Shown: one piece after another, positions 46,026 to 54,860 of the stretch
How positions within the stretch are numbered: the stretch's first letter is position 1
Layout of the letters: every line of letters starts with the position of its first letter
Assembly (NCBI GenBank): GCA_030683005.1
Contig: JAUXMY010000026.1
Coordinates: 1 to 64,000 of the forward strand
DNA from: Caulobacter sp.
GTDB taxonomy: Bacteria > Pseudomonadota > Alphaproteobacteria > Caulobacterales > Caulobacteraceae
Length of the DNA: 64,000 bases
Direction of reading: 5' to 3'
Program-made: the position numbers and the translations under genes
The notes under the pieces: generated by a model
The model's database searches: none
What the model was told of the DNA's origin: nothing
What the model saw: only the letters and a program-made list of their open reading frames with translations

Positions 46026-46442
46026 ATGCGACTGGCCGCGCTGACGTCCCTGTTGATGCTCTCCGCCTGCGTCAGCATCGACACCGACGTTGCGGGGCCG
46101 GGCCTCTGTCCGGCGGGGCTGGTGGAGCGCGCCACCGCCGAGCTCTACTTCGGTCGCAATGTCGGCGAGACGGTGGGCGTCACCGAGGAGGCCTGGACCG
46201 CCTTTGTCGACTCGGAGGTGACGCCGCGGTTCCCCGATGGCCTGACGGTGATCGACGCCGCCGGCCAGTGGCGCGGCGGCGACGGCAAGATCGTCCGCGA
46301 GCCGGCCAAGGCGGTGATGATCGTACTGTCGGGCGAGGACGGCGAGACCGCGAAGCTCGACGCCATCCGCGCGGCCTACAAGGCCCGCTTCCGGCAGGAG
46401 TCGGTCATGCTGGTCCAGAGAGAGGCCTGCGTCGGCTTCTGA
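46026..46442 (+). CDS. DUF3574 lipoprotein
   Basis: 138 residues from the ATG at 46026, one base after the toxin stop. A lipoprotein signal (LTSLLMLSACVS; lipobox LSAC) precedes a DUF3574 domain: ELYFGRNVGETVGVTEE, FVDSEVTPRFPDGLTVIDA, GQWRGGDGKIVREPAKAVMI in part, and terminal YKARFRQESVMLVQ. Likely anchored on the periplasmic side. Role unknown. Close spacing suggests co-transcription with the toxin-antitoxin pair. Confidence 0.8.
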   Translation: MRLAALTSLLMLSACVSIDTDVAGPGLCPAGLVERATAELYFGRNVGETVGVTEEAWTAFVDSEVTPRFPDGLTVIDAAGQWRGGDGKIVREPAKAVMIVLSGEDGETAKLDAIRAAYKARFRQESVMLVQREACVGF

Positions 46443-46518
46443 GCGGCCGCCGATGAACAATGAGTCATGACCCCGGTTTAACTGGCCGGCGGTCGGTGAG
46501 CCTCGGTATTTCGGGGTC

Positions 46519-46977
46519 ATGACCTGTGACATTCACGACCTCATCACCGCGCTGGAGGCGGCCTGGAACCGCAAGGACGCCGTCGCCTTCGCCGCCTGTT
46601 TCGATCGCTCCGCCGAGTTCGGCGCCATGCTGGACGGCTCATGTCGGGGCCGCGACGCCATCGAGGCGGCCCACGCGACGCTGTTCACCGGCGTCTACGC
46701 GGTCAGCGTCGTCACCTACCGCCTGATGGCCGCCGAGCCGATGGGCGACTGGGCGGTGGCCATCGACCTGGAGCAGCATCTCGACTTCGAGGTCGACGGC
46801 GCCGCCTTCCAGGTCCGCTCGCGGCCGCAGCTGGTGGTGCGCCGCGAGGGCGAGGGCTGGACGATCAGCACCTTCGCCAACCGCCTGTTCGAGGGCGCGC
46901 CCGCCATGCCGGCCCCGGCTTCGACGACGGCGCCGACCCCACTGCGGGCGGAGCCGGCCATCCGCCGCGCCGCCTGA
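46519..46977 (+). CDS. SnoaL-like/DUF4440 family protein (SgcJ/EcaC type)
   Basis: 152 residues of the NTF2-like fold. Hallmarks: ITALEAAWNRKDAVAFAACF, CRGRDAIEAAHATLFTGVY, VVTYRLMA and the C-terminal WTISTFANRLFE. The last 30 residues are Pro/Ala-rich and disordered. Members are small enzymes or binding proteins of varied function; the pocket substrate cannot be read from sequence. It converges on the metallo-beta-lactamase gene, with stops 6 bp apart. Confidence 0.78.
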   Translation: MTCDIHDLITALEAAWNRKDAVAFAACFDRSAEFGAMLDGSCRGRDAIEAAHATLFTGVYAVSVVTYRLMAAEPMGDWAVAIDLEQHLDFEVDGAAFQVRSRPQLVVRREGEGWTISTFANRLFEGAPAMPAPASTTAPTPLRAEPAIRRAA

Positions 46978-46983
46978 CGCCCG

Positions 46984-48111
46984 TCAGCCGCCCAGCGACT
47001 GCACGATCGGCTCGCCCTTCGCCTCCTTCCAGGCGGACACGACGAACGGATCGGTGAAATAGCTGGCGAACCAGCGCTTCAGCCAGGGATCGCCACCGGT
47101 GAAGGTCGACGCCCCGGCGTCCAGGGTCACCGCGGCGCGGGCCTGCTGCGCGTCGAGCCCCGCGGCGACGGACGCCTTCACCTGGTCGCGCGTCGCCTCG
47201 ATCAGCGCCCTGACGGCTGACAGATAGCGATCATCCCGCATCGGCGCGCCGTGGCCCGGTACGAGGACGTCGGCTTGGAAGTCCCTGATCCGGCGCAGCA
47301 CCGCCAGCCAGTCAGACGGATAGCTGCCGAACCCGAACGGGATCGGAGCGACCAGGATGTCGCCGGTGACGATCACCCTCTGGCGGGGCAGCCACACAAC
47401 CGCGTCGCCGTCTGTGTTGGCGCGGCCGAGGAACAGGGCCTCGACCGGTGCGGCGGCGTCGTCGATGACCAGCCGCTCGGTGAATCCCTCCCTCGGGGCC
47501 AGGGTCAGGGCCCCGTCCATGTCCTGTGCGTACTGTGGAAACAGCCGCGCCCCGGCGGCCCAGCCCGCCTTCTCGGCCGCGCTTTCCGCCTTGGCCGCCG
47601 TGTCGCGGCAATAGGCGGCGAAGCCCTTGAACTTCGCGACCACTTTCGCGTTGGCCTCGCTGTCCGGCGCGGCGGGCGTGTTCATGGTCTTCGGGTCAGA
47701 GAGGTGCGCCTTCGTCGCCTCGGTCGCGATGGTCCGGGCGTCCGGCCAGGCCTTGAGGATTTCACCAAGGCCCAGCGGATGGTCGCCGTGCCAGTGGGTC
47801 AGGATCACCGCCTTCACCGGTCGGCCCGGGCGGTTTCCGCGGATCAGCTTGACGATCCGGCGTCCCGAGCCCGGTGAACCGCCGCTGTCGACCAGCACCA
47901 GTCCGTCGGACTGCTCGATCACCGTGACGTTGCCGATGGGCTGCAGATGGAAGGGTTTGGCCTGGCGGATCACCGCGACCCCGGCGGCCAGCTCTTCCCA
48001 GACCTCGAAATAGCCGTCGTCAGCCAGGGTGGGTTCGGCCGCAAAGGCCGGCGGCGCCAGCAGGCTCGCGCCCGCGCCAAGCAACAGCGTCCTGCGAGTG
48101 CCCGCGAACAT
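46984..48111 (-). CDS. Secreted metallo-beta-lactamase-fold hydrolase, Tat-type signal
   Basis: 375 residues. The N-terminus MFAGTRRTLLLGAGASLLAP looks like a Tat signal (twin Arg before a hydrophobic stretch, cleavage near AFA-AEP), so the protein is probably exported folded. The metal motif is THWHGDHPLG (HxHxDH), with a later GRANTDGDAVVW and GHGAPM supplying the other ligands. Its class resembles quinoprotein-relay/SoxH-like MBL proteins of unknown substrate. A longer frame to 48231 would cross the palindrome at 48197 and is rejected. Confidence 0.83.
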   Translation of the reverse strand: MFAGTRRTLLLGAGASLLAPPAFAAEPTLADDGYFEVWEELAAGVAVIRQAKPFHLQPIGNVTVIEQSDGLVLVDSGGSPGSGRRIVKLIRGNRPGRPVKAVILTHWHGDHPLGLGEILKAWPDARTIATEATKAHLSDPKTMNTPAAPDSEANAKVVAKFKGFAAYCRDTAAKAESAAEKAGWAAGARLFPQYAQDMDGALTLAPREGFTERLVIDDAAAPVEALFLGRANTDGDAVVWLPRQRVIVTGDILVAPIPFGFGSYPSDWLAVLRRIRDFQADVLVPGHGAPMRDDRYLSAVRALIEATRDQVKASVAAGLDAQQARAAVTLDAGASTFTGGDPWLKRWFASYFTDPFVVSAWKEAKGEPIVQSLGG

Positions 48112-48196
48112 GGCCGGTCCTCCCCGAGGGGAAGGACAGCACGGGCGGCGCCTCGCGCCCAATGAACCTTTGTCCAGAATCCATCCCCGGACATGC

Positions 48197-48228
48197 GAAC
48201 GGCCGCCGGGGCGCCCCGGCGGCCGTTC
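48197..48228. repeat. Perfect 32-bp palindrome
   Basis: GAACGGCCGCCGGGG followed by its exact inverse. On the minus strand it lies after the 23-codon ORF and before the hydrolase gene, and could end the short transcript although no U-run follows. Confidence 0.8.
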
Positions 48229-48269
48229 CATCGTCTTGCCGCGGTCGCGGCGTGAACGCTATGCGCTGA

Positions 48270-48341
48270 TCAGGCGCTGACCTCCGCCTTGGCGGAAGAC
48301 CAGGTCATGCGTTGCGACCGGGGGCTCATACGATGAGACAC
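48270..48341 (-). CDS. 23-residue ORF with a perfect full-length Shine-Dalgarno
   Basis: On the minus strand AAAGGAGGTGA, complementary to the entire anti-Shine-Dalgarno, precedes a GTG (48339-48341) by an ideal 7 nt counted from GGAGG. The frame encodes 23 residues, opening VSHRMSPRSQRM and ending WSSAKAEVSA, then TGA at 48270. It is basic and without a membrane segment. A plausible promoter lies 40-60 bp upstream. The 32-bp palindrome follows it, then the hydrolase gene on the same strand. It could be a small protein or a ribosome-binding leader. I do not recognise it. Confidence 0.55.
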   Translation of the reverse strand: MSHRMSPRSQRMTWSSAKAEVSA

Positions 48342-48377
48342 TGGGTCACCTCCTTTCAGCTGTTGAACAGGACCTTC

Positions 48378-48405
48378 AATATGGGTCGGGTTTCCGGAGT
48401 CGCAA
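48378..48405 (-). promoter_or_regulatory. Candidate promoter for the 23-codon ORF
   Basis: Minus-strand TTGCGA (48400-48405) and CATATT (48378-48383) separated by 16 bp. The match is moderate; position relative to the strong ribosome binding site is right. Confidence 0.35.
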
Positions 48406-48456
48406 ACCCCCGATCTGCGGGCGCGCGACAACTTGCTGACAGGTGCGGTTTTCAGG

Positions 48457-48906
48457 TCACTTGAGCTTCTGGACCTTCATCGGGCAGTGATCGCCCAGTC
48501 GTCTGGCCGTGGTATTGGCCGACGCCGAAACCGGCACGCCCGCCACCTTGCCCGACAGGCTGGCGTTCAGGGTGAAGGCGGTGGCGGAATAGGTCCCGGT
48601 GGCCGTTACATTGACCTGGCGCCCGCGCTTGTCGACGCAGGTTCCCTTGAAGAACATCCTGCCGCCCTCGACCCGCTTTTCCGGATAGGTGCATGTGTAG
48701 TGGCGATTGATCCTGCCGGACATCACCTTGTCGACGTCCGCGGGCGTAATGCAGCGCCGCTCGCGGTCCACGTCCCGAATGATGAAGTTGAGCGTGTTGG
48801 TGCTTTCCCACCATCCGGGCTGGATCGTGGACGACTCCTGGGCCACCGCGGGGGCGGCCAGCAGGCCGGCGGCGGCGAGCGAGGCGAGAATGCGGTTCGT
48901 CTTCAT
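48457..48906 (-). CDS. DUF3617 secreted protein
   Basis: 149 residues from the ATG at 48906. Signal peptide ILASLAAAGLLAAPAVAQ, then the DUF3617 domain: IQPGWWESTNTL, CITPADVDKVMS, CTYPEKRVEGGRMFFKGTC and GTYSATAFTLNASL. Cysteines are arranged as in the family, whose members are periplasmic and of unknown role. The gene is divergent from the methyltransferase gene. Confidence 0.8.
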   Translation of the reverse strand: MKTNRILASLAAAGLLAAPAVAQESSTIQPGWWESTNTLNFIIRDVDRERRCITPADVDKVMSGRINRHYTCTYPEKRVEGGRMFFKGTCVDKRGRQVNVTATGTYSATAFTLNASLSGKVAGVPVSASANTTARRLGDHCPMKVQKLK

Positions 48907-49000
48907 GGGCCTGTCTTGCGTGGAGAGCATGGCGGTCTTTTGACCGGTCCCGCATGAATGCACGATGACCGGCGCGGGCAAACCGGTGTAATCTACTCCC

Positions 49001-49774
49001 ATGCCGAGTTGGGATCCCGACGTCTACGAGCGGTACAGGACCTACCGCGACCGTCCCGCCCTGGACCTGATGGTCCAGATTCCGGCCCGTGACTTCAACG
49101 AGATCTGGGACCTGGGCTGCGGGACGGGCGAGCACGCCGCCCTGCTGGCCGTCCGGCATCCGGGGGGCCGGGTCCACGGCCTCGACTCCAGCCCCGACAT
49201 GCTGGCCGCCGCCCGCCGCCGCGCCGCCGAGGTCGACTGGGTGCTGGCCGGGGTCGAGACCTGGACGCCGCCGGTCGCGCCGGACCTGGTCTTCAGCAAC
49301 GCCGCCCTGCAGTGGCTGCCCGACCACGGGGCGCTGTTTCCACGCCTCGCCGCCAGCCTCGCCAGCGGCGGCGTCCTGGCCTGCCAGATGCCAATGGCCT
49401 TCGAGACGCAGCATCACCGCATCCTGCGCGAGACGGCGGATGAGGGCCCCTGGGCCGCGCTGACGGCCTCCGCGCGGATCATCCGGCCCACGCCATCGAT
49501 GGACGACTACTACGGCTGGCTGGCGCCGCTCTGCGCCGAGGTCGACCTGTGGACCACCACCTACCTGCATGCGCTGGAGGGGGATGATCCGGTGGTGGAC
49601 TGGATGCGCGGCACGGCGCTTCGGCCCTACCTCGACGCCCTGACCGACCCGGCCCTGCGCGAGGCCTTCCTCGACGCTTTCCGCGCGCGGATCGCCGAAG
49701 CGTTCCCGGCCCGCGAGGACGGCGTGACCCTGTTTCCGTTCCCCCGTCTGTTCATGGTCGCGACGCGCCGCTAG
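49001..49774 (+). CDS. tam: Trans-aconitate 2-methyltransferase-like SAM methyltransferase
   Basis: Methylates trans-aconitate, a spontaneous by-product that inhibits aconitase. 257 residues. The N-terminus SWDPDVYERYRTYRDRPALD is the Tam signature. The SAM site is IWDLGCGTGEHAALLA with GLDSSPDMLAAARRR, and VFSNAALQWLPDHGALFPRL follows. The C-terminal LFPFPRLFMVATRR matches the family end. The activity is inferred from overall similarity. Its stop overlaps the stop of the convergent patatin gene. Confidence 0.88.
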   Translation: MPSWDPDVYERYRTYRDRPALDLMVQIPARDFNEIWDLGCGTGEHAALLAVRHPGGRVHGLDSSPDMLAAARRRAAEVDWVLAGVETWTPPVAPDLVFSNAALQWLPDHGALFPRLAASLASGGVLACQMPMAFETQHHRILRETADEGPWAALTASARIIRPTPSMDDYYGWLAPLCAEVDLWTTTYLHALEGDDPVVDWMRGTALRPYLDALTDPALREAFLDAFRARIAEAFPAREDGVTLFPFPRLFMVATRR

Positions 49775-51501
49775 CGCCGCCGGCGCAGCTCCGTCACCGG
49801 GTGCTCCAAGGTGTCCAGCGACGTCAGCGCCGCCTTGCGACCCATGGCGATCGTCGAGTCGTAGGCCTTCCAGTCGCGCAGGTCGACGCCCTCGACATTG
49901 GGCAGGATCAACAGGTCGGTCGCCTGGCGCGACGCTATGATCTCGCGACCGGTGGACACGGTGGCGGTGCGCATCAGCAGGGCCACGATCGGCGGGCCCT
50001 TGCGCCAGTCTCCCGACAGGATCCAGCGCCAGACGGAGGAGGGGCGGGCGACGTCGTCGGCGGTGATGCTGCGGCCGCGGGTGACATCGACCCCGACCAC
50101 GGGCCCCAGGTGCATGGCCCGCATCACGTCGGTCGGGAAGTTCTTCATGATCGCGCCATCGACCAGCACGTCATTGCCGTCAATGGCCGGCGGCATGACG
50201 CCGGGCAGGGCGATGGTAGCCCGCAGCGCCGTGCGCAGAACGCCGACCCGGTGCAGGTGGTAGGCGCCGGTGGTCAGATTCGACGACACGCAGAAGAACG
50301 GCAGCCACAGGTCGGCGATATCCACCTCATCGAAGTGGTCGCGCAGCCGGTGGCGGACCTTCTCGCCCAGGGTCATGGCGATCAGCGGGAAGGCGATGTC
50401 GTCCAGCGGGCTGGAGTCGACGAAGGCGGCACGGATTCGGGAATCCATCTCCGCCTCGGCCCAGCCCATGGCCACCCCGGCGGCGATGACCGCCCCCATC
50501 GAGGCGCCGCCGACGAAGTCGATCGGCACGTTCCGCTCGCGCAGCGCCTGGATGGCCCCGATGTGGGCGTAGGCCCGCGCGCCGCCGCCGGACAGCACCA
50601 GCCCCACCGACCGGCCGGTCAGCACCCGCGCGAGCCGCTCCAGGTCGGACTGCTGGCCGTCCTTGATGTGGAACAGCCGCGCCGCGCCGGTGGCGGTCAG
50701 CCAGGCCGCCGAGCCGGTCGGCTGCCGGCAGTCGGCCTTCTGGACCAGAATCAGATCGACCAGCTGCTGCTCCTGCAGCGGCTCGGAGGCGTGGCTCTCG
50801 AACACTGTCGGCGGCGGCCGGTCGCCGCGCCCGATGCGGAACAGCCGGTCGACTTGCCGGCCGACCAGCGGCTTCCAGGCCGCCTCGCCAAACTCGGCGG
50901 TGTAGAGAACGTAGTCGTAGTCGGCTTCGACGTTGGAGAACCATTCGGTCGGGGCATGGGTCGCCTCGGCCCCGACGACAGTCACCGAGTAGCCCAGCCG
51001 CGCGATGCACAGCGCGATCTTCTCGACCAGCGGGCGAATCTTGCGGCCGTTGTCGGCCGGGATGAAGCCGAACACCGACGGGTCGCCGTGGCTGGCCGCC
51101 GCGCCGGTCGCCTGGCGCATGCGCAGGATCATCAGCCTGGCCAACTCGGTCATCACGGCCGGGTCGGCCTCGGCGGCGGCGAAGAAGTCCTCCCGCGACA
51201 GGGCGAGGATTTCGGAATCCCTCAGCGCCACGACCTGGCCCGAGTGCGGCGCGCCGGCGATCAGCGCCATCTCTCCGGCCGGCTCGCCGGGCCTTATCAC
51301 GCCGAGGAACTGCCGCTCCTGGCCCTCTTCCTTGCGGAACGCGCCCAGCCGTCCGGCCTTGAGCAGATACAGTTCGCTGGAGGGCTCGCCGGCCGCGTAG
51401 AGATGCGCTCCGCCGGGCAGGGAGAACCAGCGCGCCGAACCGCTCAGCCGCTCCTGCGCGAACAGTCTCTCCAGCGCGGTATCGGTCTCACGGTCGATCA
51501 T
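49771..51501 (-). CDS. Cyclic-nucleotide-binding domain plus patatin phospholipase
   Basis: 576 residues. The N-terminal cNMP-binding-type domain covers about 20-130 (LYLLKAGRLGAFRKEEGQE, PGEPAGEMALIAGAPHSG). A linker region follows, then a patatin domain from about residue 300: oxyanion loop LSGGGARAYAHIGAIQAL, nucleophile Ser in GGASMGAV and catalytic Asp in VLVDGAIMKNFP. The architecture is that of bacterial NTE-like lysophospholipases; membrane association is likely though no clear transmembrane helix is seen. No neighbour hints at its substrate. Confidence 0.9.
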   Translation of the reverse strand: MIDRETDTALERLFAQERLSGSARWFSLPGGAHLYAAGEPSSELYLLKAGRLGAFRKEEGQERQFLGVIRPGEPAGEMALIAGAPHSGQVVALRDSEILALSREDFFAAAEADPAVMTELARLMILRMRQATGAAASHGDPSVFGFIPADNGRKIRPLVEKIALCIARLGYSVTVVGAEATHAPTEWFSNVEADYDYVLYTAEFGEAAWKPLVGRQVDRLFRIGRGDRPPPTVFESHASEPLQEQQLVDLILVQKADCRQPTGSAAWLTATGAARLFHIKDGQQSDLERLARVLTGRSVGLVLSGGGARAYAHIGAIQALRERNVPIDFVGGASMGAVIAAGVAMGWAEAEMDSRIRAAFVDSSPLDDIAFPLIAMTLGEKVRHRLRDHFDEVDIADLWLPFFCVSSNLTTGAYHLHRVGVLRTALRATIALPGVMPPAIDGNDVLVDGAIMKNFPTDVMRAMHLGPVVGVDVTRGRSITADDVARPSSVWRWILSGDWRKGPPIVALLMRTATVSTGREIIASRQATDLLILPNVEGVDLRDWKAYDSTIAMGRKAALTSLDTLEHPVTELRRRR

Positions 51502-51554
51502 CGGGCCCCACCGGTGGGCAGGCTAACGCGGGTGGTGAGTCGAGGGGAGAGCGC

Positions 51555-51812
51555 TTAGTCGGCACGACCGCCGACGTTGCGGTAGACTCGCCGCTGCAGG
51601 ACTCGCCAGCCAGCGCGAGCCAGCCCGCCCAGCAGCGTGACGATCAGCGCAATGATCAGCATCGGACCCAGACTGCTTGCGAAGGGCGCGCCATCGAGCA
51701 GCCACAGCAAACCGCGGCCGACCAGGATCAGGCCGAAGGTGCAGCCAGTCCAGATCGCACCGAGGATGAAGGCTTCCTGTGGTGGTTCCGGGGTTCTTAG
51801 AACTCTGCGCAA
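51555..51812 (-). CDS. Small two-helix membrane protein
   Basis: 85 residues from a TTG start (GGAAG a few nt upstream). Two hydrophobic segments, FILGAIWTGCTFGLILVG and GPMLIIALIVTLLGGLA, separated by a short loop, and a basic C-terminus (WRVLQRRVYRN). The hydrophobic pattern argues for a real gene, but the start is uncertain and I do not recognise a family. It lies between the patatin gene and liuB. Confidence 0.5.
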   Translation of the reverse strand: MRRVLRTPEPPQEAFILGAIWTGCTFGLILVGRGLLWLLDGAPFASSLGPMLIIALIVTLLGGLARAGWRVLQRRVYRNVGGRAD

Positions 51813-51944
51813 CTGCTTCCCGCCCGGCCGCGTCGTCGGACTCCCTCTCTATGTGGGACATGGCGTCCGCACAACGCGGGCGCGCAGTGCGGGGATGAGC
51901 GGTGAGGATTGGCGAGGCCTCGCAGAACACGCTATTCCACATCC

Positions 51945-53555
51945 ATGCCGAAGCTGAGCACGACCGTCGACACCAACTCGGAGGCCTTCCGCAAGAATCT
52001 TGCGGTCAACACGGCCCTCGCCGAAGAGCTTCACCAGCATGTGGCTCGCGCCGCGCTGGGCGGCGACGAGCGCTCCCGCCAGCGCCACGCCGCCCGGGGC
52101 AAGCTGTTGCCCCGCGAGCGGGTCGAGCGGTTGCTGGACCCTGGTTCGCCCTTCCTGGAGATCGGCCAGCTGGCCGCCCACGCGCTGTACGGCAAAGACG
52201 AGATCCCCGGCGCCGGCATCATCACCGGCATCGGCCGGGTGTCGGGCCGCGAGGTGATGATCGTCGCCAACGACGCCACGGTGAAGGGCGGCACCTACTA
52301 TCCGATGACGGTCAAGAAGCACCTGCGGGCCCAGGAGATCGCGCTGCAGAACCGGCTGCCCTGCATCTATCTGGTCGACAGCGGCGGGGCGAACCTGCCG
52401 CACCAGGCCGAGGTCTTCCCCGACCGCGACCACTTCGGCCGCATCTTCTACAACCAGGCCCGGATGAGCGCCGAGGGCATCGCCCAGATCGCCTGCGTGA
52501 TGGGCTCCTGCACCGCCGGGGGCGCCTATGTGCCGGCCATGTCCGACGAGACGGTGATCGTCCGCGGCGCGGGCGAGGAGAGCCAGGGCACCATCTTCCT
52601 GGCCGGCCCGCCGCTGGTGAAGGCCGCCACGGGCGAGGTCATCTCGGCGACGGACCTGGGCGGCGCCGACGTCCACGGCCGGCGCAGCGGCGTGGTCGAC
52701 CATGTCGCCGCCAATGACGAGCACGCGCTGGAGATCGTCCGCTCGATCGTCGGCAACCTGAACACGGTCAAGACGCTGGACATCGACGTCCGCGAGCCGA
52801 AGCCCCCGGTGTTCGACCCGAAGGACATCTACGGCATCGTCCCGGCCGACGTCCGCGCCCCCTATGACGTGCGCGAGGTCATCGCCCGCATCGTCGACGG
52901 CAGCGAGTTCGACGAGTTCAAGCCCCTGTACGGCACGACCCTGGTCACCGGCTTCGCCCGTATCTGGGGCTATCCGGTCGCCATCCTGGCCAACAACGGC
53001 GTGCTGTTCAGCGAGGCCGCCCTCAAGGCCGCCCACTTCATAGAACTGGCCTGCAAGCGCCGGATTCCGCTGGTCTTTCTGCAGAACATCTCGGGCTTCA
53101 TGGTCGGCGGCAAGTACGAGGCCGGCGGCATCGCCAAGGACGGGGCCAAGATGGTCACCGCCGTCGCATCCGCCAACGTCCCCAAGTTCACCGTCCTGAT
53201 CGGCGGCAGCTTCGGGGCCGGCAACTACGGCATGTGCGGCCGCGCCTACAGCCCGCGCTTCCTGTTCACCTGGCCCAACAGCCGCATCAGCGTCATGGGC
53301 GGCGAGCAGGCCGCCTCGGTGCTGGCCACCGTCCACCGCGACGTCGACAAATGGACGCCGGAGGAAGCCGAGGCCTTCAAGGCGCCCGTGCGCCAGAAGT
53401 ACGAGGACGAGGGCAACCCCTACTACGCCACCGCCAGGATGTGGGACGACGGGGTGATTGATCCAGCGCAGACCCGCGACGTCCTGGGTCTGGCAATCTC
53501 CGCCAGCCTCAACGCCCCGGTGCCGGAGACGACCTTCGGCGTGTTCAGGATGTAG
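51945..53555 (+). CDS. liuB: 3-Methylcrotonyl-CoA carboxylase, carboxyltransferase (beta) subunit
   Basis: Transfers the carboxyl group from biotin to 3-methylcrotonyl-CoA in leucine catabolism. The ATG at 51945 gives 536 residues. N-terminal half: [40 protein letters not shown] and [20 protein letters not shown]-terminal half: [28 protein letters not shown] in part, [20 protein letters not shown] and [16 protein letters not shown]. The NLPHQ and MCGRAY forms are typical of the methylcrotonyl rather than propionyl enzyme. It pairs with the biotin subunit at 54861. Confidence 0.95.
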   Translation: MPKLSTTVDTNSEAFRKNLAVNTALAEELHQHVARAALGGDERSRQRHAARGKLLPRERVERLLDPGSPFLEIGQLAAHALYGKDEIPGAGIITGIGRVSGREVMIVANDATVKGGTYYPMTVKKHLRAQEIALQNRLPCIYLVDSGGANLPHQAEVFPDRDHFGRIFYNQARMSAEGIAQIACVMGSCTAGGAYVPAMSDETVIVRGAGEESQGTIFLAGPPLVKAATGEVISATDLGGADVHGRRSGVVDHVAANDEHALEIVRSIVGNLNTVKTLDIDVREPKPPVFDPKDIYGIVPADVRAPYDVREVIARIVDGSEFDEFKPLYGTTLVTGFARIWGYPVAILANNGVLFSEAALKAAHFIELACKRRIPLVFLQNISGFMVGGKYEAGGIAKDGAKMVTAVASANVPKFTVLIGGSFGAGNYGMCGRAYSPRFLFTWPNSRISVMGGEQAASVLATVHRDVDKWTPEEAEAFKAPVRQKYEDEGNPYYATARMWDDGVIDPAQTRDVLGLAISASLNAPVPETTFGVFRM

Positions 53556-53568
53556 TGGGGATCATCGA

Positions 53569-53994
53569 ATGCGTCTCCTCCTGCTCGCCCTGACCCCTGC
53601 CGTGCTCCTGATAGGCGCTTGCGAACCCGCGAGGACGCCTGAAACTCAGCCACCCTACCCGCCCACGCCCGACTACGCCGCCGAAGCGAAGCGGGCTCCC
53701 GGCGCGATACCGGAAGCTTTCCGCGGGCGATGGGCCCGCGATCCGGAAGGCTGCGTCGTCGGCGGCGAGACACGTCTTGTCGTCGAAATCGACCGACTGA
53801 TGTTCCATGAGAGCCAAGGTGTCGTCCGCGCGTTGTCTACGTCACCGACGAATGAGGTGACGATCGAGGCTGATTTCGAAGGTGAAGGCGAAAGCTGGAG
53901 CCGCAAGCTACGCATGGTGTTGTCCGAGGACGGGCAGACACTGACGATCTACGATCCCGACGGGACCCGGACGGCCCGCATCAAATGCCCCTGA
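53569..53994 (+). CDS. Lipoprotein of unknown function
   Basis: 141 residues from the ATG at 53569. Lipoprotein signal LLLLALTPAVLLIGACEP with lipobox IGAC. The mature part starts with a Pro-rich spacer, then IPEAFRGRWARDPEGC and a beta-rich region (TRLVVEIDRLMFHESQG) ending ARIKCP. The two cysteines in the mature domain could pair. It looks like a small beta-barrel lipoprotein. It interrupts the liu genes but is co-oriented, 13 bp after liuB, so is probably on the same mRNA. Lower GC than its neighbours. Confidence 0.75.
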   Translation: MRLLLLALTPAVLLIGACEPARTPETQPPYPPTPDYAAEAKRAPGAIPEAFRGRWARDPEGCVVGGETRLVVEIDRLMFHESQGVVRALSTSPTNEVTIEADFEGEGESWSRKLRMVLSEDGQTLTIYDPDGTRTARIKCP

Positions 53995-54010
53995 GCGTGA
54001 GAAGCCACCC

Positions 54011-54850
54011 ATGACCAATCCCATCGCCGACCCCCTCGTCGAGCTGACCGACACCGACGCGCTCAGCGCGCTGGTCGAGCTCGACGCCAGCCCCTCGGGC
54101 GTGGCCGTCATCACCATCAACCGACCGGAGCGCAAGAACGCCTTCAACGCCGAGGTGATCGCCGCGCTGAGCCAGCATTTCGACACGCTGAAGGATGCCG
54201 ACGGTGTGCGCATCGTCTTCCTGCGCGGGGCCGGCGGCGCGTTCAGCGCCGGGGCGGACCTGGAGTGGATGCGCTCGGCCGCCGACTGGACCGTGTCGGA
54301 GAACCGCGCCGACGCCCTGCTGCTGGCCGAGATGCTGCTGGCCCTGCGTGAGCTGCCCCAGTTCACCGTCGCCCTGGTCGAGGGCCCGGCCTTCGGCGGC
54401 GGCGCGGGACTGGTGGCCGCCTGCGACTACGCGGTCGCCGCGCCGGACGCGATGTTCGCCTTCTCCGAGGTCAAGCTGGGCCTGGTCGCCGCGACCATCA
54501 GCCCGCATGTCGTCGCCGCCATCGGCCCGCGCCGGGCCAAGAGCCTGTTCGCCACCGGCCGCATCTTCGACGCCGCCTTCGCCGAGAAGATCGGCCTGGT
54601 CGACGAGGTGGTCGACGCCGCCGCCGACCTGGACGACGCCATGGAGCGGCTGTCGACCGAGATCATGGCCTGCGCGCCGGGCGCCGTGGCCGCGTCCAAG
54701 GCGCTGGTCGACGACATCGCCGGCGTTCCCATCGATGACGAACTGCTGGAAGAAACCGCAAAGCTGATCGCCGACCGCCGCGCCAGCGAGGAGGGACAGG
54801 AGGGCGTCCGCGCCTTCCTCGAAAAGCGCAATCCGGGCTGGGCGCTCTAG
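54011..54850 (+). CDS. liuC: 3-Methylglutaconyl-CoA hydratase
   Basis: Hydrates 3-methylglutaconyl-CoA to HMG-CoA. 279 residues of the crotonase fold. Motifs: AVITINRPERKNAFN, GAFSAGADLEWMRS and EGPAFGGGAGLVAACDYAVA. The acid region reads FSEVKLGLVAATISPHV (Glu in SEVKLGL and the ATISPHV signature of this subfamily). Located between the two carboxylase subunit genes, as in liu operons; only the HMG-CoA lyase (liuE) is not in the window. Confidence 0.93.
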   Translation: MTNPIADPLVELTDTDALSALVELDASPSGVAVITINRPERKNAFNAEVIAALSQHFDTLKDADGVRIVFLRGAGGAFSAGADLEWMRSAADWTVSENRADALLLAEMLLALRELPQFTVALVEGPAFGGGAGLVAACDYAVAAPDAMFAFSEVKLGLVAATISPHVVAAIGPRRAKSLFATGRIFDAAFAEKIGLVDEVVDAAADLDDAMERLSTEIMACAPGAVAASKALVDDIAGVPIDDELLEETAKLIADRRASEEGQEGVRAFLEKRNPGWAL

Positions 54851-54860
54851 GCCCCACCCC

